Source: Collimonas pratensis
Lineage (GTDB): Bacteria; Pseudomonadota; Gammaproteobacteria; Burkholderiales; Burkholderiaceae_D
Assembly: GCF_001584185.1 (NCBI RefSeq)
Contig: NZ_CP013234.1
Coordinates: 372,001 to 436,000, forward strand
Direction: 5' to 3'
Length of the DNA stretch: 64,000 nucleotides
Part shown: positions 17,504 through 27,420 of the stretch, piece after piece
Numbering within the stretch: position 1 is the first letter of the stretch
Layout: each line of letters begins with the position of its first letter
Position numbers and translations under genes: made by a program
The notes under the pieces: generated by a model
Databases searched by the model: none
What the model saw: the letters and a program-made list of their open reading frames with translations, nothing else
Told to the model about the DNA's origin: nothing

Positions 17504-19471
17504 ATGTCGATACGATTAGGGGTCTGTTACTACCCTGAACACTGGCCCGAAGCAATCTGGCGCAGCGATGCGCAACGCATGGCGGCGCTGGGCATCAAGC
17601 AAGTACGCATTGGTGAATTCGCGTGGAGCCGGATTGAACCCTCACCCGGACAATATCAATGGGACTGGCTGGACCGTGCGATCCAGGTGCTGGCCGATGC
17701 CGGCCTGGAAGTCGTCATGTGCACGCCGACGGCGACGCCGCCGAAGTGGCTGATTGACCAGCATGCGGATATCCTGCCGGTGGCTGCCAACGGCAGGGCG
17801 CGGGGCTTCGGTTCGCGCCGCCATTACGATTTTTCCTCGCCATCGTATTTCAAGGAATCGCAACGCATCGTCACTCTCCTGGCGCAACGTTATGGCAGGC
17901 ATCCGGCAATCACCGCCTGGCAAGTGGATAACGAATATGGCTGCCATCATACGGTGGTGAGCTATTCGGCGGCGGCACAGCAGGGGTTTCGCCGCTGGCT
18001 GCAGCAGCGCTATCACACCATAGACGCGCTCAACCAGGCTTGGGGTACCGTATTTTGGAGCGCCGAGTACCGCAGTTTCGACGAAATCGACGCGCCGGTC
18101 GGCACCGTGACGGAAGCGCATCCTTCGCATCGCCTGGATTACCGCCGCTTTGCGTCCGATGAAGTGGCGCGCTATAACCGCATGCAAGTCGATATCCTGA
18201 GAGCGCATGCGCCAGGACGGGTGATGGTGCACAATTTTATGCAAATGTTTACCGAATTCGACCACTATCCGGTGGCGGCGGATCTCGATGTCGCCAGCTG
18301 GGACAGTTATCCGCTCGGCGCTCTGGAAGAACTGTGGTTCGCGCCGGAAATCAAAGCCCGCTGGCTGCGCACTGGCCATCCTGACTTCGCTTCCTTTAAT
18401 CACGATTTGTACCGGGGCATGTCGGCGCAACCGTTCTGGGTGATGGAGCAGCAGCCGGGGCCGGTGAACTGGGCGCAATGGAATCCGAATCCTCTGCCGG
18501 GCATGGTGCGCCTGTGGAGTTGGGAAGCCTTTGCGCACGGCGCCGGCTGCGTCTCCTATTTCCGCTGGCGGCAAGTGCCGTTCGCCCAGGAACAAATGCA
18601 TGCAGGCCTGAATACGCCCGATAATCGTCTCGACATCGGCGGCCATGAAGCGCAGCGCGTGGCCGAGGAAATACAGCAGGTCGAGCAGGCGGCAGGAGCG
18701 CTGCAGCAACCGCGCGGCAAGGTCGCGCTGTTGTTCGATTACGCCGCCAAGTGGTTGTTCGAGATCCATCCGCAGGGGGCGGATTTCCATTATCCGCAGG
18801 TCGCCTTTGAATATTATTCTGCCTTGCGTTCGCTTGGCCTGGACGTGGATATTGTTCCGCTCAGCGCAGAGCTTGATGGCTATGCCATGATCGTGGTGCC
18901 GCCATTGCCTGTGCTGCCGGCCGACCTGGCCGCGCGGCTGAAGGCGAGCGGTGCGCAGGTATTGCTCGGGCCGCGTAGCGGCTCCAAGACCGCTTCTTTG
19001 CAAATACCGGCGAATCTGCCGCCAGGCCTTTTGCAGGAAATATTGCCGATACGCGTATGGCGCGTCGAATCGATGCGACCCAACGTGACGGAACCGGTTG
19101 AGAGCGGCGGACGGCAAGGCAAGGCATATCACTGGCGCGATCTGATCGAGGCCGGCGACGGTGTGAAGGTGGTCGCCGCCTTCGGCGACGGTCATCCTGC
19201 GATTCTGCAACATGAGCGCTTGCACTATCTGGCCAGCGTGTTCGATGCCGATTTCACCTGTGACTATTTCGAACGGGCCGCGCTTGCTGCCGGCCTGGCG
19301 CCGGAGCGCTTGCCGGAAACCTTGCGCATCAGCCATCGAGGCGGGTTGACGTTCGCCTTCAACTACGGGAGTCAGTCGTGTGTTGTGCCGCACGGCGAGC
19401 ATGCGGAATTCATTGTCGGCGCCAGTCCGCTTGCGGCACAGGGAGTCGCCATCTATCGCAGTCGGCATTAA
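17504..19471 (+). CDS. GH42 beta-galactosidase
   Basis: 655 residues from the ATG at 17504; GGAG lies about 9 bases upstream, and the protein then starts [16 protein letters not shown], the conserved GH42 opening. An earlier frame start at 17408 overlaps the ATPase gene and adds unrelated residues. The acid/base is E144 in VDNEYG, and the nucleophile E315 lies in WVMEQQPG, matching the spacing of known GH42 enzymes. The barrel spans about residues 1-380, followed by the trimerisation and C-terminal domains. No signal peptide, so a cytosolic enzyme that hydrolyses beta-galactosides brought in by the surrounding ABC genes. Exact substrate (lactose, galactobiose, plant galactooligosaccharide) unknown. 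A 608-codon antisense frame overlaps it and is rejected. Confidence 0.94.
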   Translation: MSIRLGVCYYPEHWPEAIWRSDAQRMAALGIKQVRIGEFAWSRIEPSPGQYQWDWLDRAIQVLADAGLEVVMCTPTATPPKWLIDQHADILPVAANGRARGFGSRRHYDFSSPSYFKESQRIVTLLAQRYGRHPAITAWQVDNEYGCHHTVVSYSAAAQQGFRRWLQQRYHTIDALNQAWGTVFWSAEYRSFDEIDAPVGTVTEAHPSHRLDYRRFASDEVARYNRMQVDILRAHAPGRVMVHNFMQMFTEFDHYPVAADLDVASWDSYPLGALEELWFAPEIKARWLRTGHPDFASFNHDLYRGMSAQPFWVMEQQPGPVNWAQWNPNPLPGMVRLWSWEAFAHGAGCVSYFRWRQVPFAQEQMHAGLNTPDNRLDIGGHEAQRVAEEIQQVEQAAGALQQPRGKVALLFDYAAKWLFEIHPQGADFHYPQVAFEYYSALRSLGLDVDIVPLSAELDGYAMIVVPPLPVLPADLAARLKASGAQVLLGPRSGSKTASLQIPANLPPGLLQEILPIRVWRVESMRPNVTEPVESGGRQGKAYHWRDLIEAGDGVKVVAAFGDGHPAILQHERLHYLASVFDADFTCDYFERAALAAGLAPERLPETLRISHRGGLTFAFNYGSQSCVVPHGEHAEFIVGASPLAAQGVAIYRSRH

Positions 19472-19523
19472 AAATTTGGCAAGCAGATTGTTTTTTATGA
19501 ACCATAATAATTAGGAGACAAGT

Positions 19524-20762
19524 ATGAAAAAGCTGTTTTGCACGAGTTTACTGGCAGCCTTGCTGGTTTCAGCATTGGGTTCGGCTGCGGCCGGCACCCT
19601 GGCCGTGAATATCGCCTACAAAGGCGCCAGCCAACGCGCGGTATGGCAATCGACTTTGGACGAATTCAAGAAGGCCAATCCGGATGTCGATATCAAGGCG
19701 GCGTTCGTGGAGGAGGAGGCGTACAAGGTGCAACTGCCGGGCTGGCTGTCGACCCAGGCGCCGGACGTCATCAATTGGCATAACGGCGAGCGCATGGCGT
19801 TTTACGCCAGCCGCGGCTTGCTGGAAGACCTGAGCGAAGATTGGAAGAAAAACAAATGGGATGAGGTCTATGCCTCGACCAAGGATGCTTCGTCTTACAA
19901 GGGCAAGCAATACGCGCTGCCGACTGTATATTATTCCTGGGGCTTGTTTTATCGCAAAGACGTGTTCAAGACAGCCGGCATTGCCGCAGAACCGAAAACC
20001 TGGGAAGAGTTGCTCGACGCCTGCAACAAATTGAAGGCGGCCGGCGTTACCCCATTCGCGGTCGGCGGGCGCGATTCCTGGACTTTGGCAGGCTGGTTTG
20101 ATTATCTGGATCTGCGTCTGAATGGCAATGTTTTCCATCAGCAGTTGATGGCCGGTGAAATTCCTTATACCGATGCGCGCGTTAAAAAGGTGTACACCGC
20201 CTGGAAAACCCTGATCGACAACAAATATTTCATCGATAATTCGCTATCTTACGATCTCGACGGCGCCCAGCCGTTCCTGTTCCAGGGCAAGGCGGCCATG
20301 ATGTTGATGGGGACTTTCATTGCCAAGGGATTTCCGCCAAAACTGGCTGCCAACATGGGATATTTCCAATTCCCTATCATCGACGCGAAGATTCCTACCG
20401 CCGAGGATGGCCCGGCAGAATCGATCCATATTCCAAGCAAGGCGCGCAACAAGGTTGACGCCCATCGTTTCCTCGCCTTTGTCGGCACGCCGGCCATCAG
20501 CGCCAAGCTTGCCGAGGGGCTGGGGTCGTTGCCGGCCAATAGCAAATCGCCAGAACCGACCGAATCGATTTCACGCATCGGCTTCCAGATTCTATCGAAC
20601 ACCAAGGGCGGTATCGCACAATTCTATGATCGCGACATGACCAAGGAAATGGCGGACGAAGGTATGAAGGGCATGCAGAAATTCATCAGTGACCCAGGCA
20701 AGATCGATGAAGTGCTCAACGAACTCGAACAAAGCCGCAAGCGTATCTACAAGAAAAGCTGA
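19524..20762 (+). CDS. Extracellular sugar-binding protein of the galactoside ABC importer
   Basis: 412 residues of the family-1 solute-binding type (MalE/CebE-like). TAGGAGA precedes the ATG. Signal peptide: MKKLFCTSLLAALLVSALGSAAAG, likely cut near residue 24. Then LAVNIAYKGASQRAVWQSTLDEFKKANPDVD, QLPGWLSTQAPDVINWHNGERMAFYA and TWEELLDACNKLKAAGVTPFAVGG, all typical blocks. The mature protein is periplasmic and captures the sugar for the permeases downstream. It lies 52 bases after the GH42 gene. A hairpin follows at 20814, suggesting that this gene gets extra transcripts compared with the permeases. Confidence 0.93.
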   Translation: MKKLFCTSLLAALLVSALGSAAAGTLAVNIAYKGASQRAVWQSTLDEFKKANPDVDIKAAFVEEEAYKVQLPGWLSTQAPDVINWHNGERMAFYASRGLLEDLSEDWKKNKWDEVYASTKDASSYKGKQYALPTVYYSWGLFYRKDVFKTAGIAAEPKTWEELLDACNKLKAAGVTPFAVGGRDSWTLAGWFDYLDLRLNGNVFHQQLMAGEIPYTDARVKKVYTAWKTLIDNKYFIDNSLSYDLDGAQPFLFQGKAAMMLMGTFIAKGFPPKLAANMGYFQFPIIDAKIPTAEDGPAESIHIPSKARNKVDAHRFLAFVGTPAISAKLAEGLGSLPANSKSPEPTESISRIGFQILSNTKGGIAQFYDRDMTKEMADEGMKGMQKFISDPGKIDEVLNELEQSRKRIYKKS

Positions 20763-20813
20763 GCACCTGTACCAGATCCGTCCCAATAACGGATGCTCCT
20801 CAGTACCCGCGAA

Positions 20814-20846
20814 GGGGCAAGTGCCGCATTGCCTTGCGCTTGCCCC
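20814..20846 (+). terminator. Intraoperonic stem-loop between binding-protein and permease genes
   Basis: GGGGCAAGTGC (20814-20824) and GCGCTTGCCCC (20836-20846) pair over 11 bp with one G-U. There is no U-run after it. Such hairpins between a binding-protein gene and its permease genes usually protect the upstream mRNA and reduce read-through, giving an excess of binding protein. Confidence 0.6.
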
Positions 20847-20895
20847 CTAGTGCAACATTTTTGTGCTGTAACCTGTTCAACGGGAGTTGATTGCC

Positions 20896-21828
20896 ATGCC
20901 CGCCCAAACGCCTGTCATTACGCCAGCAAGGCCGCAACCCTCCGATCTTGCGGCGGCTAGCAAGCCGCGCCGGCGCAGCACTGCCTCCAGAAGGAACCGC
21001 GCCGCAATCTGGTTCCTGGCGCCGGCCTGTCTGATGACGGCCGTGTATGTGCTGTATCCGATCTTTTACACAATTTATCTCAGCTTCTTTAATTGGGACG
21101 GCATGATGAAACCCGAGTTCATCGGGCTTGCGAATTATGTCGAGATGCTGCATGCGCCGACATTTCATGTCGCGCTGAAAAACAATCTGACCTGGCTACT
21201 GCTGTTTTTGCTGGCGCCTCCGGCAGGCCTGATCGCGGCGCTCTACCTGAATCAGAAGGTGCGCGGCATACGCTTGATCAAGACATTGTTTTTTGCGCCC
21301 TTTGTTTTATCGGGCGTGGTGGTCGGGCTGATCTTCAGCTGGTTTTACGATCCGACGTTTGGCTTGCTCACGCTCTTGCTTGGGCATGGCGTACCCGTAT
21401 TGGGCGACCCGCGCTATGTCACGTTCGGCATCATCTTCGCCGCGCTGTGGCCGCAGACGGCGTATTGCATGATCCTGTTTCTTACCGGACTGACCTCGAT
21501 CAACGCCGACCAGGTAGAGGCGGCGCGCATGGAGGGAGCCAAAGGCTGGAGCATGCTGCGCTACGTCATTCTTCCGCAACTCAGGTCAACAACCTTCATG
21601 GCGTTTGTGGTGACTATCATTGGCGCACTGCGCAGTTTCGATCTTATTTCCGTCATGAGCAGCGGCGGTCCATTCGAAAGCTCGACCGTGCTGGCTTATT
21701 ACACCTATGACCAAGCGATCAAATACTATCGCCAAGGCTATTCGGCAGCGATTGCTGTTACCTTGTTTGCCATCATGCTGATCTACATCGTTTATCAATT
21801 GCGCCGCCTGTTGCGCGACGAACGCTAA
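20896..21828 (+). CDS. MalF-type sugar ABC permease
   Basis: 310 residues from the ATG at 20896, 9 bases after GGGAG; a TTG start at 20887 is less likely. Cytosolic Arg-rich N-terminus (about residues 1-40), then six membrane segments, beginning IWFLAPACLMTAVYVLYPIFYTI. The EAA loop that contacts the ATPase reads QVEAARMEGAKGWSMLRYVILPQL (about residues 210-233). It forms the membrane channel with the 21839 product. It sits 11 bases before that gene, so the two are co-transcribed. Confidence 0.92.
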   Translation: MPAQTPVITPARPQPSDLAAASKPRRRSTASRRNRAAIWFLAPACLMTAVYVLYPIFYTIYLSFFNWDGMMKPEFIGLANYVEMLHAPTFHVALKNNLTWLLLFLLAPPAGLIAALYLNQKVRGIRLIKTLFFAPFVLSGVVVGLIFSWFYDPTFGLLTLLLGHGVPVLGDPRYVTFGIIFAALWPQTAYCMILFLTGLTSINADQVEAARMEGAKGWSMLRYVILPQLRSTTFMAFVVTIIGALRSFDLISVMSSGGPFESSTVLAYYTYDQAIKYYRQGYSAAIAVTLFAIMLIYIVYQLRRLLRDER

Positions 21829-21838
21829 GGGAGTTGCC

Positions 21839-22690
21839 ATGTTTCCCATGCCCATAGAAAAATGGAAGGCGTCCAATCGCATCCTGTACAAACTGTCGTT
21901 GCCGGTCGCCTTGCTGATATGGCTGCTGCCGATATTGGCAGTGCTGGTGACTTCGGTACGTTCTACCGACGAACTGATGGAAGGCAATTATTGGGGCTGG
22001 CCTAAAGATTTCGCCATGCTGGATAATTATCGTGAAGCGCTCACCGCGTCGCCGATGTTGCATTACTTCTGGAACAGCTGCCTGATCACCATACCGTCGG
22101 TGATCGGCGCTATTGCATTGGCCTCCATGGCCGGTTATGCGCTGTCGACCTACAAATTCCGAGGTAATACCTTGTTGTTCGCTACTTTCGTGGCATGCAA
22201 TTTTGTGCCGCAGCAGATTCTCATGATTCCCGTGCGCGAGATCTCCGTGTCGCTGGGCTTGTTTAATACGGTGAGCGGCTTGATTCTTTTTCATGTCGCC
22301 ATGCAAACCGGTTTTTGCACGCTGTTCCTGCGTAACTTTATCAAGCAATTGCCTTACGAAATGATCGAAGCGGCACGCATCGAGGGGGCCGGCGAGTGGA
22401 CGGTTTTCTATCGTATCGTGCTGCCGTTGATCAGACCAGCACTGGCGGCCCTGGCCGTCCTGGTCTTCACGTTTGTCTGGAACGATTATTTCTGGGCGTT
22501 GTGCCTGACTCAGGGCGACGATGTCGCGCCGATTACGGTTGGCGTGGCGGCGCTCAAGGGGCAATGGACCACAGCATGGAATCTGGTCTCGGCCGGATCG
22601 ATTCTGGCTGCGATACCTTCCGTACTCCTGTTCTTTCTAATGCAAAAGCAGTTTGTCGTTGGCCTTACATTCGGGGCCAGTAAGGGCTGA
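21839..22690 (+). CDS. MalG-type sugar ABC permease
   Basis: 283 residues, GGGAG 6 bases before the ATG. Six membrane segments start with LSLPVALLIWLLPILAVLVTSV; the EAA loop is EMIEAARIEGAGEWTVFYRIVLPLI. The C-terminus ends LMQKQFVVGLTFGASKG, the usual MalG-like ending. Last gene of the galactoside operon; an approximately 930-base gap follows. Confidence 0.92.
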   Translation: MFPMPIEKWKASNRILYKLSLPVALLIWLLPILAVLVTSVRSTDELMEGNYWGWPKDFAMLDNYREALTASPMLHYFWNSCLITIPSVIGAIALASMAGYALSTYKFRGNTLLFATFVACNFVPQQILMIPVREISVSLGLFNTVSGLILFHVAMQTGFCTLFLRNFIKQLPYEMIEAARIEGAGEWTVFYRIVLPLIRPALAALAVLVFTFVWNDYFWALCLTQGDDVAPITVGVAALKGQWTTAWNLVSAGSILAAIPSVLLFFLMQKQFVVGLTFGASKG

Positions 22691-23623
22691 TTCGCTACCA
22701 ATGCCGCTTGCAACTGGTCTTGCACGAATACCCGGTTGACGCCAGCTTGCCCAGCCCGATGCATACTGGCATGGCCTGCATGTCAATATATTGTTTATTA
22801 CTCCCCGATGCCTTGGTGTCGCTATGCCATGCGCGGCTGTGGCGGCGACATCCGGTCAGGGAAATCTCAGGCTTGGGCCAACATTGCCTGATCCACACGG
22901 CAATACGTCCGGATGCATGGGGCCGCTGATTGACAAGGCCAATGCGCCCCCGCTTCGATAGGTTGCGAACTAGACTGAATGCTTGGTTTTCCCCGATATA
23001 GAATTCGCCCTTTTGGGGAAATTTGTCGTGAGCAGGTATTTTGCTTTTTGAAATGCCGCCAATGGACCAGCTGCGCGGGCATTACGGGGAATAATCAGAC
23101 GCTGGCATGCGCCGGATTTTTACACATAAACACGCTCAGTTTTCGCGACCAATGGCAACGGGGGAATCTGGTTCTCGGCCCAGTTGTTGTCGATCGAATT
23201 GGGGAGGGGGCGGGTGCAGCACAGTCCGTTTCCTCAAGACGTTGCCTTTATGGGGGTGCGGCGGCGCACAATGACTATTTATTGACTTTGGTTTTTTGGT
23301 TCTATATATTTATAAAACCAGATGCAGGGTAAGTATTTGGCTTAATTTTTTATGGCAAATCAGTAAGCCGAAGAATTGAGCAATGTCATACATCTGCTTT
23401 AATGAATTGGAGAGCGCCTTCCGAAAGCTGGGGGAGGGACACCATTTTTTTTATTTATATCGGTACTTTAAACATAAAAAACATCTACTGCTGGCTCTAA
23501 CATTTGTATTCGATTCGAATGAATACATCCCTAAGGTGCACAAATTTAGCTGATGTTGTTTATGCCAATTTGGTTGGATACGGAAAGTTATTTAACTTGC
23601 TCGAGTTTTATGAGAAAAATGAT
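22691..23623. other. Long intergenic region with decayed insertion sequence
   Basis: About 930 bases between two transport operons. The visible content is an imperfect stem TTTCCCC (22988-22994)/GGGGAAA (23015-23021), an IS66-like remnant on the minus strand near 23130-23200, and an AT-rich tail before the ATPase gene at 23624 that probably carries its promoter. A TTG-started extension of the next gene up to 23504 is possible but adds residues not typical of the family. No other gene is supported. Confidence 0.5.
23130..23200 (-). pseudogene. Fragment of an IS66-family transposase (TnpC)
   Basis: Minus-strand translation gives SIDNNWAENQIPPL, and after a one-base shift AIGREN followed by a stop. 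IS66 TnpC C-termini carry IDNNxxENxIRPxAIGRKNW, so this is a short, frameshifted and stop-containing scrap of that gene. No terminal repeats were found around it. Recognition by motif only. Confidence 0.5.
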
Positions 23624-25180
23624 ATGCAGCTAGCAAGCAGCACCGAAATGGTCGAGTTCTCACCGCCTGCAGATACTCTGGAAAGTATTCTTTCCCTGAG
23701 CAATGTGACTAAACGCTTTCCCGGTGTACTAGCCTTGGATCGCGTCAGTTTCGATCTCAAAAAAGGGGAGGTTCACGCCATCTGCGGAGAAAATGGTGCA
23801 GGTAAATCGACGCTGATGAAAATAATCAGCGGCGTATATCGGGCGGATCAAGGGGCTATCATTTACAAGGGTAGCGAGTGCCGTTTTGAATCCAGCACAG
23901 AAGCCCAGATCGCCGGTATTGCGATCATTCATCAGGAACTGAACCTGGTTCCACATTTGTCTGTTGCCGAAAACATTTTCCTGGCGCGTGAGCCGAAGAA
24001 GGGGCTGTTCGTCGACCGGAAGAAGATGAATGCAAACGCGCAGATATGCCTTGACCGCTTGAAGGTAAACATCAAGCCAGCCGATCTCGTCAAATCTCTT
24101 TCGATCGCCCAGCAACAGATGGTGGAGATCGCCAAGGCGTTATCCTTGAATGCCGAGGTGCTGATCATGGATGAACCCACCTCATCCCTGACTGAAACAG
24201 AAACCGGGCAACTATTCAACATCATCAATGATTTAAAGCGCAACGGCGTAGGCATTGTTTATATTTCGCATCGTTTAGACGAACTGCGGCACATCGTCGA
24301 TCGCGTGACTGTCATGCGAGATGGAAAATTCGTCAGCACAGACAATTTCAGCGAAATCACGATCGATAAAATTGTTTCGAAGATGGTTGGCCGGGCACTT
24401 GAAGATGCCTTTCCGGAGCGGAAGTCCACTCCTACAGAAAAGACGCTGCTAACCGTACGTAATCTGTCAAGGCAAGATGATTTCGGCCCGATCGATTTCG
24501 CGCTGCGCCAAGGGGAGATTCTTGGCTTTGCGGGATTGATTGGGGCGGGCAGAACGGAGGTCGCACGCGCCATTTTTGGTGCGGATCCTGTTTCTTCTGG
24601 CCAGATTTATCTGGGTGAAACCGAACTGAAAATCACATGTCCCGTTGACGCCATCAAGCACGGCATCGCCTATCTTTCGGAAGATCGGAAAAGTCATGGT
24701 CTTGCGATCAACATGTCTTTGGCAAGCAACATCACTTTAACCAATATGCCTGCTGTCACGGACCGTTTCGGTTTCATCAAGTTTGGACAAGAAGAAACGG
24801 CCGCACAGACATACATAGACGCCCTCGGAATCAAGACGCCATCCACGCAGAAGATCGTGAAAAACCTTTCGGGCGGCAATCAGCAAAAGATCGTAATCGC
24901 CAAGTGGCTGTTTCGCGGGTCACGAATACTTTTTTTTGACGAACCAACGCGCGGTATTGATGTCGGCGCGAAATTTGCGATTTATCAATTGCTCGATGAG
25001 CTTGCTGCAAAAGGCATCGGCGTCGTCATGATTAGTTCAGAGCTTCCGGAAATTCTGGGAATGACTGATCGCGTTGCTGTTTTTCATGAAGGAAAAATTG
25101 CTGTAATCCTTAACACGCGAGAAACATCTCAGGAAGAAATCATGCACCATGCCTCCGGCAGAAATACTGGAAACAGTTAA
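23624..25180 (+). CDS. RbsA/MglA-type sugar ABC ATPase (two domains)
   Basis: 518 residues from the ATG at 23624, about the normal RbsA length; a TTG start at 23504 would give 558. The first ATPase domain has Walker A GENGAGKST at residues 55-63, LSIAQQQMVEIAKAL and LIMDEPTSSL. The second domain (from about residue 270) has the usual degenerate P-loop GLIGAGRTEVARAIFG, then LSGGNQQKIVIAKWL and LFFDEPTRGIDVG. It powers the permease at 25221 and opens a sugar-uptake operon. Monosaccharide substrate not readable from the ATPase. Confidence 0.92.
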   Translation: MQLASSTEMVEFSPPADTLESILSLSNVTKRFPGVLALDRVSFDLKKGEVHAICGENGAGKSTLMKIISGVYRADQGAIIYKGSECRFESSTEAQIAGIAIIHQELNLVPHLSVAENIFLAREPKKGLFVDRKKMNANAQICLDRLKVNIKPADLVKSLSIAQQQMVEIAKALSLNAEVLIMDEPTSSLTETETGQLFNIINDLKRNGVGIVYISHRLDELRHIVDRVTVMRDGKFVSTDNFSEITIDKIVSKMVGRALEDAFPERKSTPTEKTLLTVRNLSRQDDFGPIDFALRQGEILGFAGLIGAGRTEVARAIFGADPVSSGQIYLGETELKITCPVDAIKHGIAYLSEDRKSHGLAINMSLASNITLTNMPAVTDRFGFIKFGQEETAAQTYIDALGIKTPSTQKIVKNLSGGNQQKIVIAKWLFRGSRILFFDEPTRGIDVGAKFAIYQLLDELAAKGIGVVMISSELPEILGMTDRVAVFHEGKIAVILNTRETSQEEIMHHASGRNTGNS

Positions 25181-25220
25181 TAGCACTGAAAACAAAAAAT
25201 AGAATAATTCGGAGACAACA

Positions 25221-26204
25221 ATGAATGACAAGCAAAAAGACTTGATACAAAAATTCGCTGCGCTCGGCAGCCTGGTGGTTCTGGGACTGGTATTTTCACT
25301 GACGAGCGATGCATTTTTTACGTTGAACAATGGCATGAGTGTGGCATTACAGGTTACCTCTATCGCCATTTTGGGAATAGGCGCGACCTGCGTGATCATT
25401 ACCGGAGGTATTGATTTGAGCGTCGGCTCTGTGCTCGCATTGGCTGGGGTCATTGCAGCGATGGTTGTCAAGGCGGGAATGCCAGTGCCGGTCGGGATGC
25501 TCTGTGGCCTTGCGGTAGGTGCTGTATGTGGGGGGCTCAACGGTTTGTGCATTACGCAGTTGAAACTGCCGCCATTTATTGCGACCCTCGGCATGATGCT
25601 GGTGGCACGAGGCGTAGCGCTGCAGGTCACCGGCGCCCGCCCGGTATCCGGGCTCCCGGAAGAATTTGGCACGCTGGGTAACGGCACGCTGTTTCGTATT
25701 GTGAAGGAAACCACTGGTCCGTTTCCCGACGTAGTATTTCCTGGTATCCCCTATCCGGTCATCCTGATGGTAGTGATAGCGATTGTCATTTCCATCATGT
25801 TGAGCCGCACCCAATTCGGGCGGCATATCTATGCGGTTGGCTCAAATGCTGAGGCGGCTCGATTGTCAGGTGTAAAGGTCGCACGCGTCACGCTTTGGAC
25901 TTACGTCATTTCAGGAACCCTGGCGGGCCTTACCGGCTGCGTACTCATGTCGCGTCTTGTGACGGCACAACCGAATGAAGGTGTCATGTATGAACTCGAT
26001 GCGATCGCGAGTGCGGTGATTGGCGGTACATCATTGATCGGTGGCATCGGCACGATTTCGGGTACAGCCATCGGCTCCTTCGTGATCGGCATTCTGCGTA
26101 ACGGTCTCAATATGAACGGTGTATCCAGTTTCGTTCAGCAAATCATTATCGGCTTGGTCATCCTGCTGACGGTATGGATTGATCAGATGCGTAACCGCCG
26201 TTGA
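25221..26204 (+). CDS. RbsC-type sugar ABC permease
   Basis: 327 residues, CGGAGAC before the ATG. Eight to ten hydrophobic segments; the family blocks ITGGIDLSVGSVLALAGV, FIATLGMMLVARGVALQVTG, RHIYAVGSNAEAARLSGVKV and AIASAVIGGTSLIGGIGTISG are all present. Two copies form the channel working with the ATPase at 23624 and the binding protein at 26296. Lies 40 bases after the ATPase gene. Confidence 0.94.
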   Translation: MNDKQKDLIQKFAALGSLVVLGLVFSLTSDAFFTLNNGMSVALQVTSIAILGIGATCVIITGGIDLSVGSVLALAGVIAAMVVKAGMPVPVGMLCGLAVGAVCGGLNGLCITQLKLPPFIATLGMMLVARGVALQVTGARPVSGLPEEFGTLGNGTLFRIVKETTGPFPDVVFPGIPYPVILMVVIAIVISIMLSRTQFGRHIYAVGSNAEAARLSGVKVARVTLWTYVISGTLAGLTGCVLMSRLVTAQPNEGVMYELDAIASAVIGGTSLIGGIGTISGTAIGSFVIGILRNGLNMNGVSSFVQQIIIGLVILLTVWIDQMRNRR

Positions 26205-26295
26205 AAACATCGACGCAAGGCGAGGCGCTTCGCATCGCCGTGTGACGTTGTAATTAAGAGCAGTACCCATTCAATATAAAACGAGGAGATGGAAT

Positions 26296-27255
26296 ATGGA
26301 GATCGTGAAGAAATTTTCTTTGGGCATGTTGGCTGCCACCGTGGCGTTTTCTATGAGTACGAGCACAGCTTTCGCGGCAGGCGGTGAAATTGCAGTGATT
26401 GTGAAAACCTCGAGTTCAAACTTCTGGCAGAACGTTCAAAAGGGTAGCTTGGCATCAATTAAGGAGGCGAAAGGCTATACGCTGTCCTTTCAAGGGCCTG
26501 CATCTGAGTCTGCCGTGGCAGATCAGGTCAATATGGTTGAGAACGCGGTCAACCGGAAAGTGGCGGGGATAGTGTTAGCGCCATCTGACGAAAATGCATT
26601 GATTCCGGCAATCAAGAAGGCGTGGGAAGCCAAGATTCCGGTAGTTCTGATCGACTCAAAAATATCCGACTCGGGCAAACAGTATTACCAGTCGTTCCTT
26701 GCAACGGACAACGAGGCTGCCGGTGCGCTTTGCGCAAAGGAACTGATCTCCAAAGTGGGCAATACCGGAAAGATCGCGATCATGTCGTATGTCGCAGGGG
26801 CAGGATCCGAAATTGGACGCGTCGGGGGCTTTACTAAATACATTCAAGCCAATTCAAAATTGAAGATCGTAGGTCCTTTCTACTCGCAATCGCAGATGGC
26901 GAACGCGTTGAACCAGACCACTGACGTACTTGCTGCGAATCCGGATCTGGTGGGCATTTTTGGCGCCAATGAGCCGACAGCGATCGGGATGGCGCGCGCT
27001 ATTACTCAAGCCGGAAAAGCTGGCAAGGTGACGGCGGTTGGCTTTGATGGCAATCAAGATGAACAAGGTTTCGTTAAGGATGGCACGCTGTATGCGATTG
27101 CTGTGCAGGGGTCATATCAAATGGGCTCTCTTGGCGTAAAAACGCTGATCGGCGTCATCGAAGGAAAATCGACACCGAAATTCGTGAACACCGGTGTTGT
27201 CATTGTCAATAAAAAGAATATTGATCAGCCTGAAGCTCAAAACGTTTTGTATTAA
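26296..27255 (+). CDS. RbsB-type periplasmic sugar-binding protein
   Basis: 319 residues. GAGGAGA precedes the ATG by about 8 bases. Signal peptide up to STAFAAG (cut near residue 24). The mature protein follows the RbsB pattern: SSSNFWQNVQKGSLASIKEAKG, VNMVENAVNRKVAGIVLAPSDENALIP, IPVVLIDSKI, GIFGANEPTAIGMARA and AVGFDGNQDEQGFV. It binds a monosaccharide and delivers it to the 25221 permease. The enzymes that follow (dehydrogenases and a sugar-acid dehydratase) suggest an aldose or uronic acid. Confidence 0.93.
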   Translation: MEIVKKFSLGMLAATVAFSMSTSTAFAAGGEIAVIVKTSSSNFWQNVQKGSLASIKEAKGYTLSFQGPASESAVADQVNMVENAVNRKVAGIVLAPSDENALIPAIKKAWEAKIPVVLIDSKISDSGKQYYQSFLATDNEAAGALCAKELISKVGNTGKIAIMSYVAGAGSEIGRVGGFTKYIQANSKLKIVGPFYSQSQMANALNQTTDVLAANPDLVGIFGANEPTAIGMARAITQAGKAGKVTAVGFDGNQDEQGFVKDGTLYAIAVQGSYQMGSLGVKTLIGVIEGKSTPKFVNTGVVIVNKKNIDQPEAQNVLY

Positions 27256-27339
27256 GCGTGGACGTTCCGCATTCCGTTTCCGCAGTATGGTCCTGGTTTT
27301 CCATGATCGGGAAGAACTGTAAAACGGACCGCGGTCATG

Positions 27340-27370
27340 CCCCTCCTTCACCCTAAAAGTGGAAGAGGGG
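27340..27370 (+). terminator. Stem-loop after the binding-protein gene
   Basis: CCCCTCCTTCAC (27340-27351) pairs with GTGGAAGAGGGG (27359-27370) apart from one mismatch and one wobble, with a 7-base loop, 85 bases after the binding-protein stop. No U-tract. Probably limits read-through from transporter genes into the enzymes. Confidence 0.45.
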
Positions 27371-27420
27371 AGTGTGTTGCGCTCGCCAAATTTGTTGATT
27401 GAAAAAAACAGGATAAAGAA

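Noticed and set aside
17642..19468. 608-codon minus-strand frame opposite the beta-galactosidase
   Set aside because: GH42 on the plus strand has both catalytic residues in place; the antisense frame reads as His/Arg-rich noise caused by high GC.
23504..23623. 40-residue N-terminal extension of the RbsA-type ATPase from a TTG
   Set aside because: The extra residues do not resemble family members; the ATG at 23624 gives the normal length. It is not ruled out.
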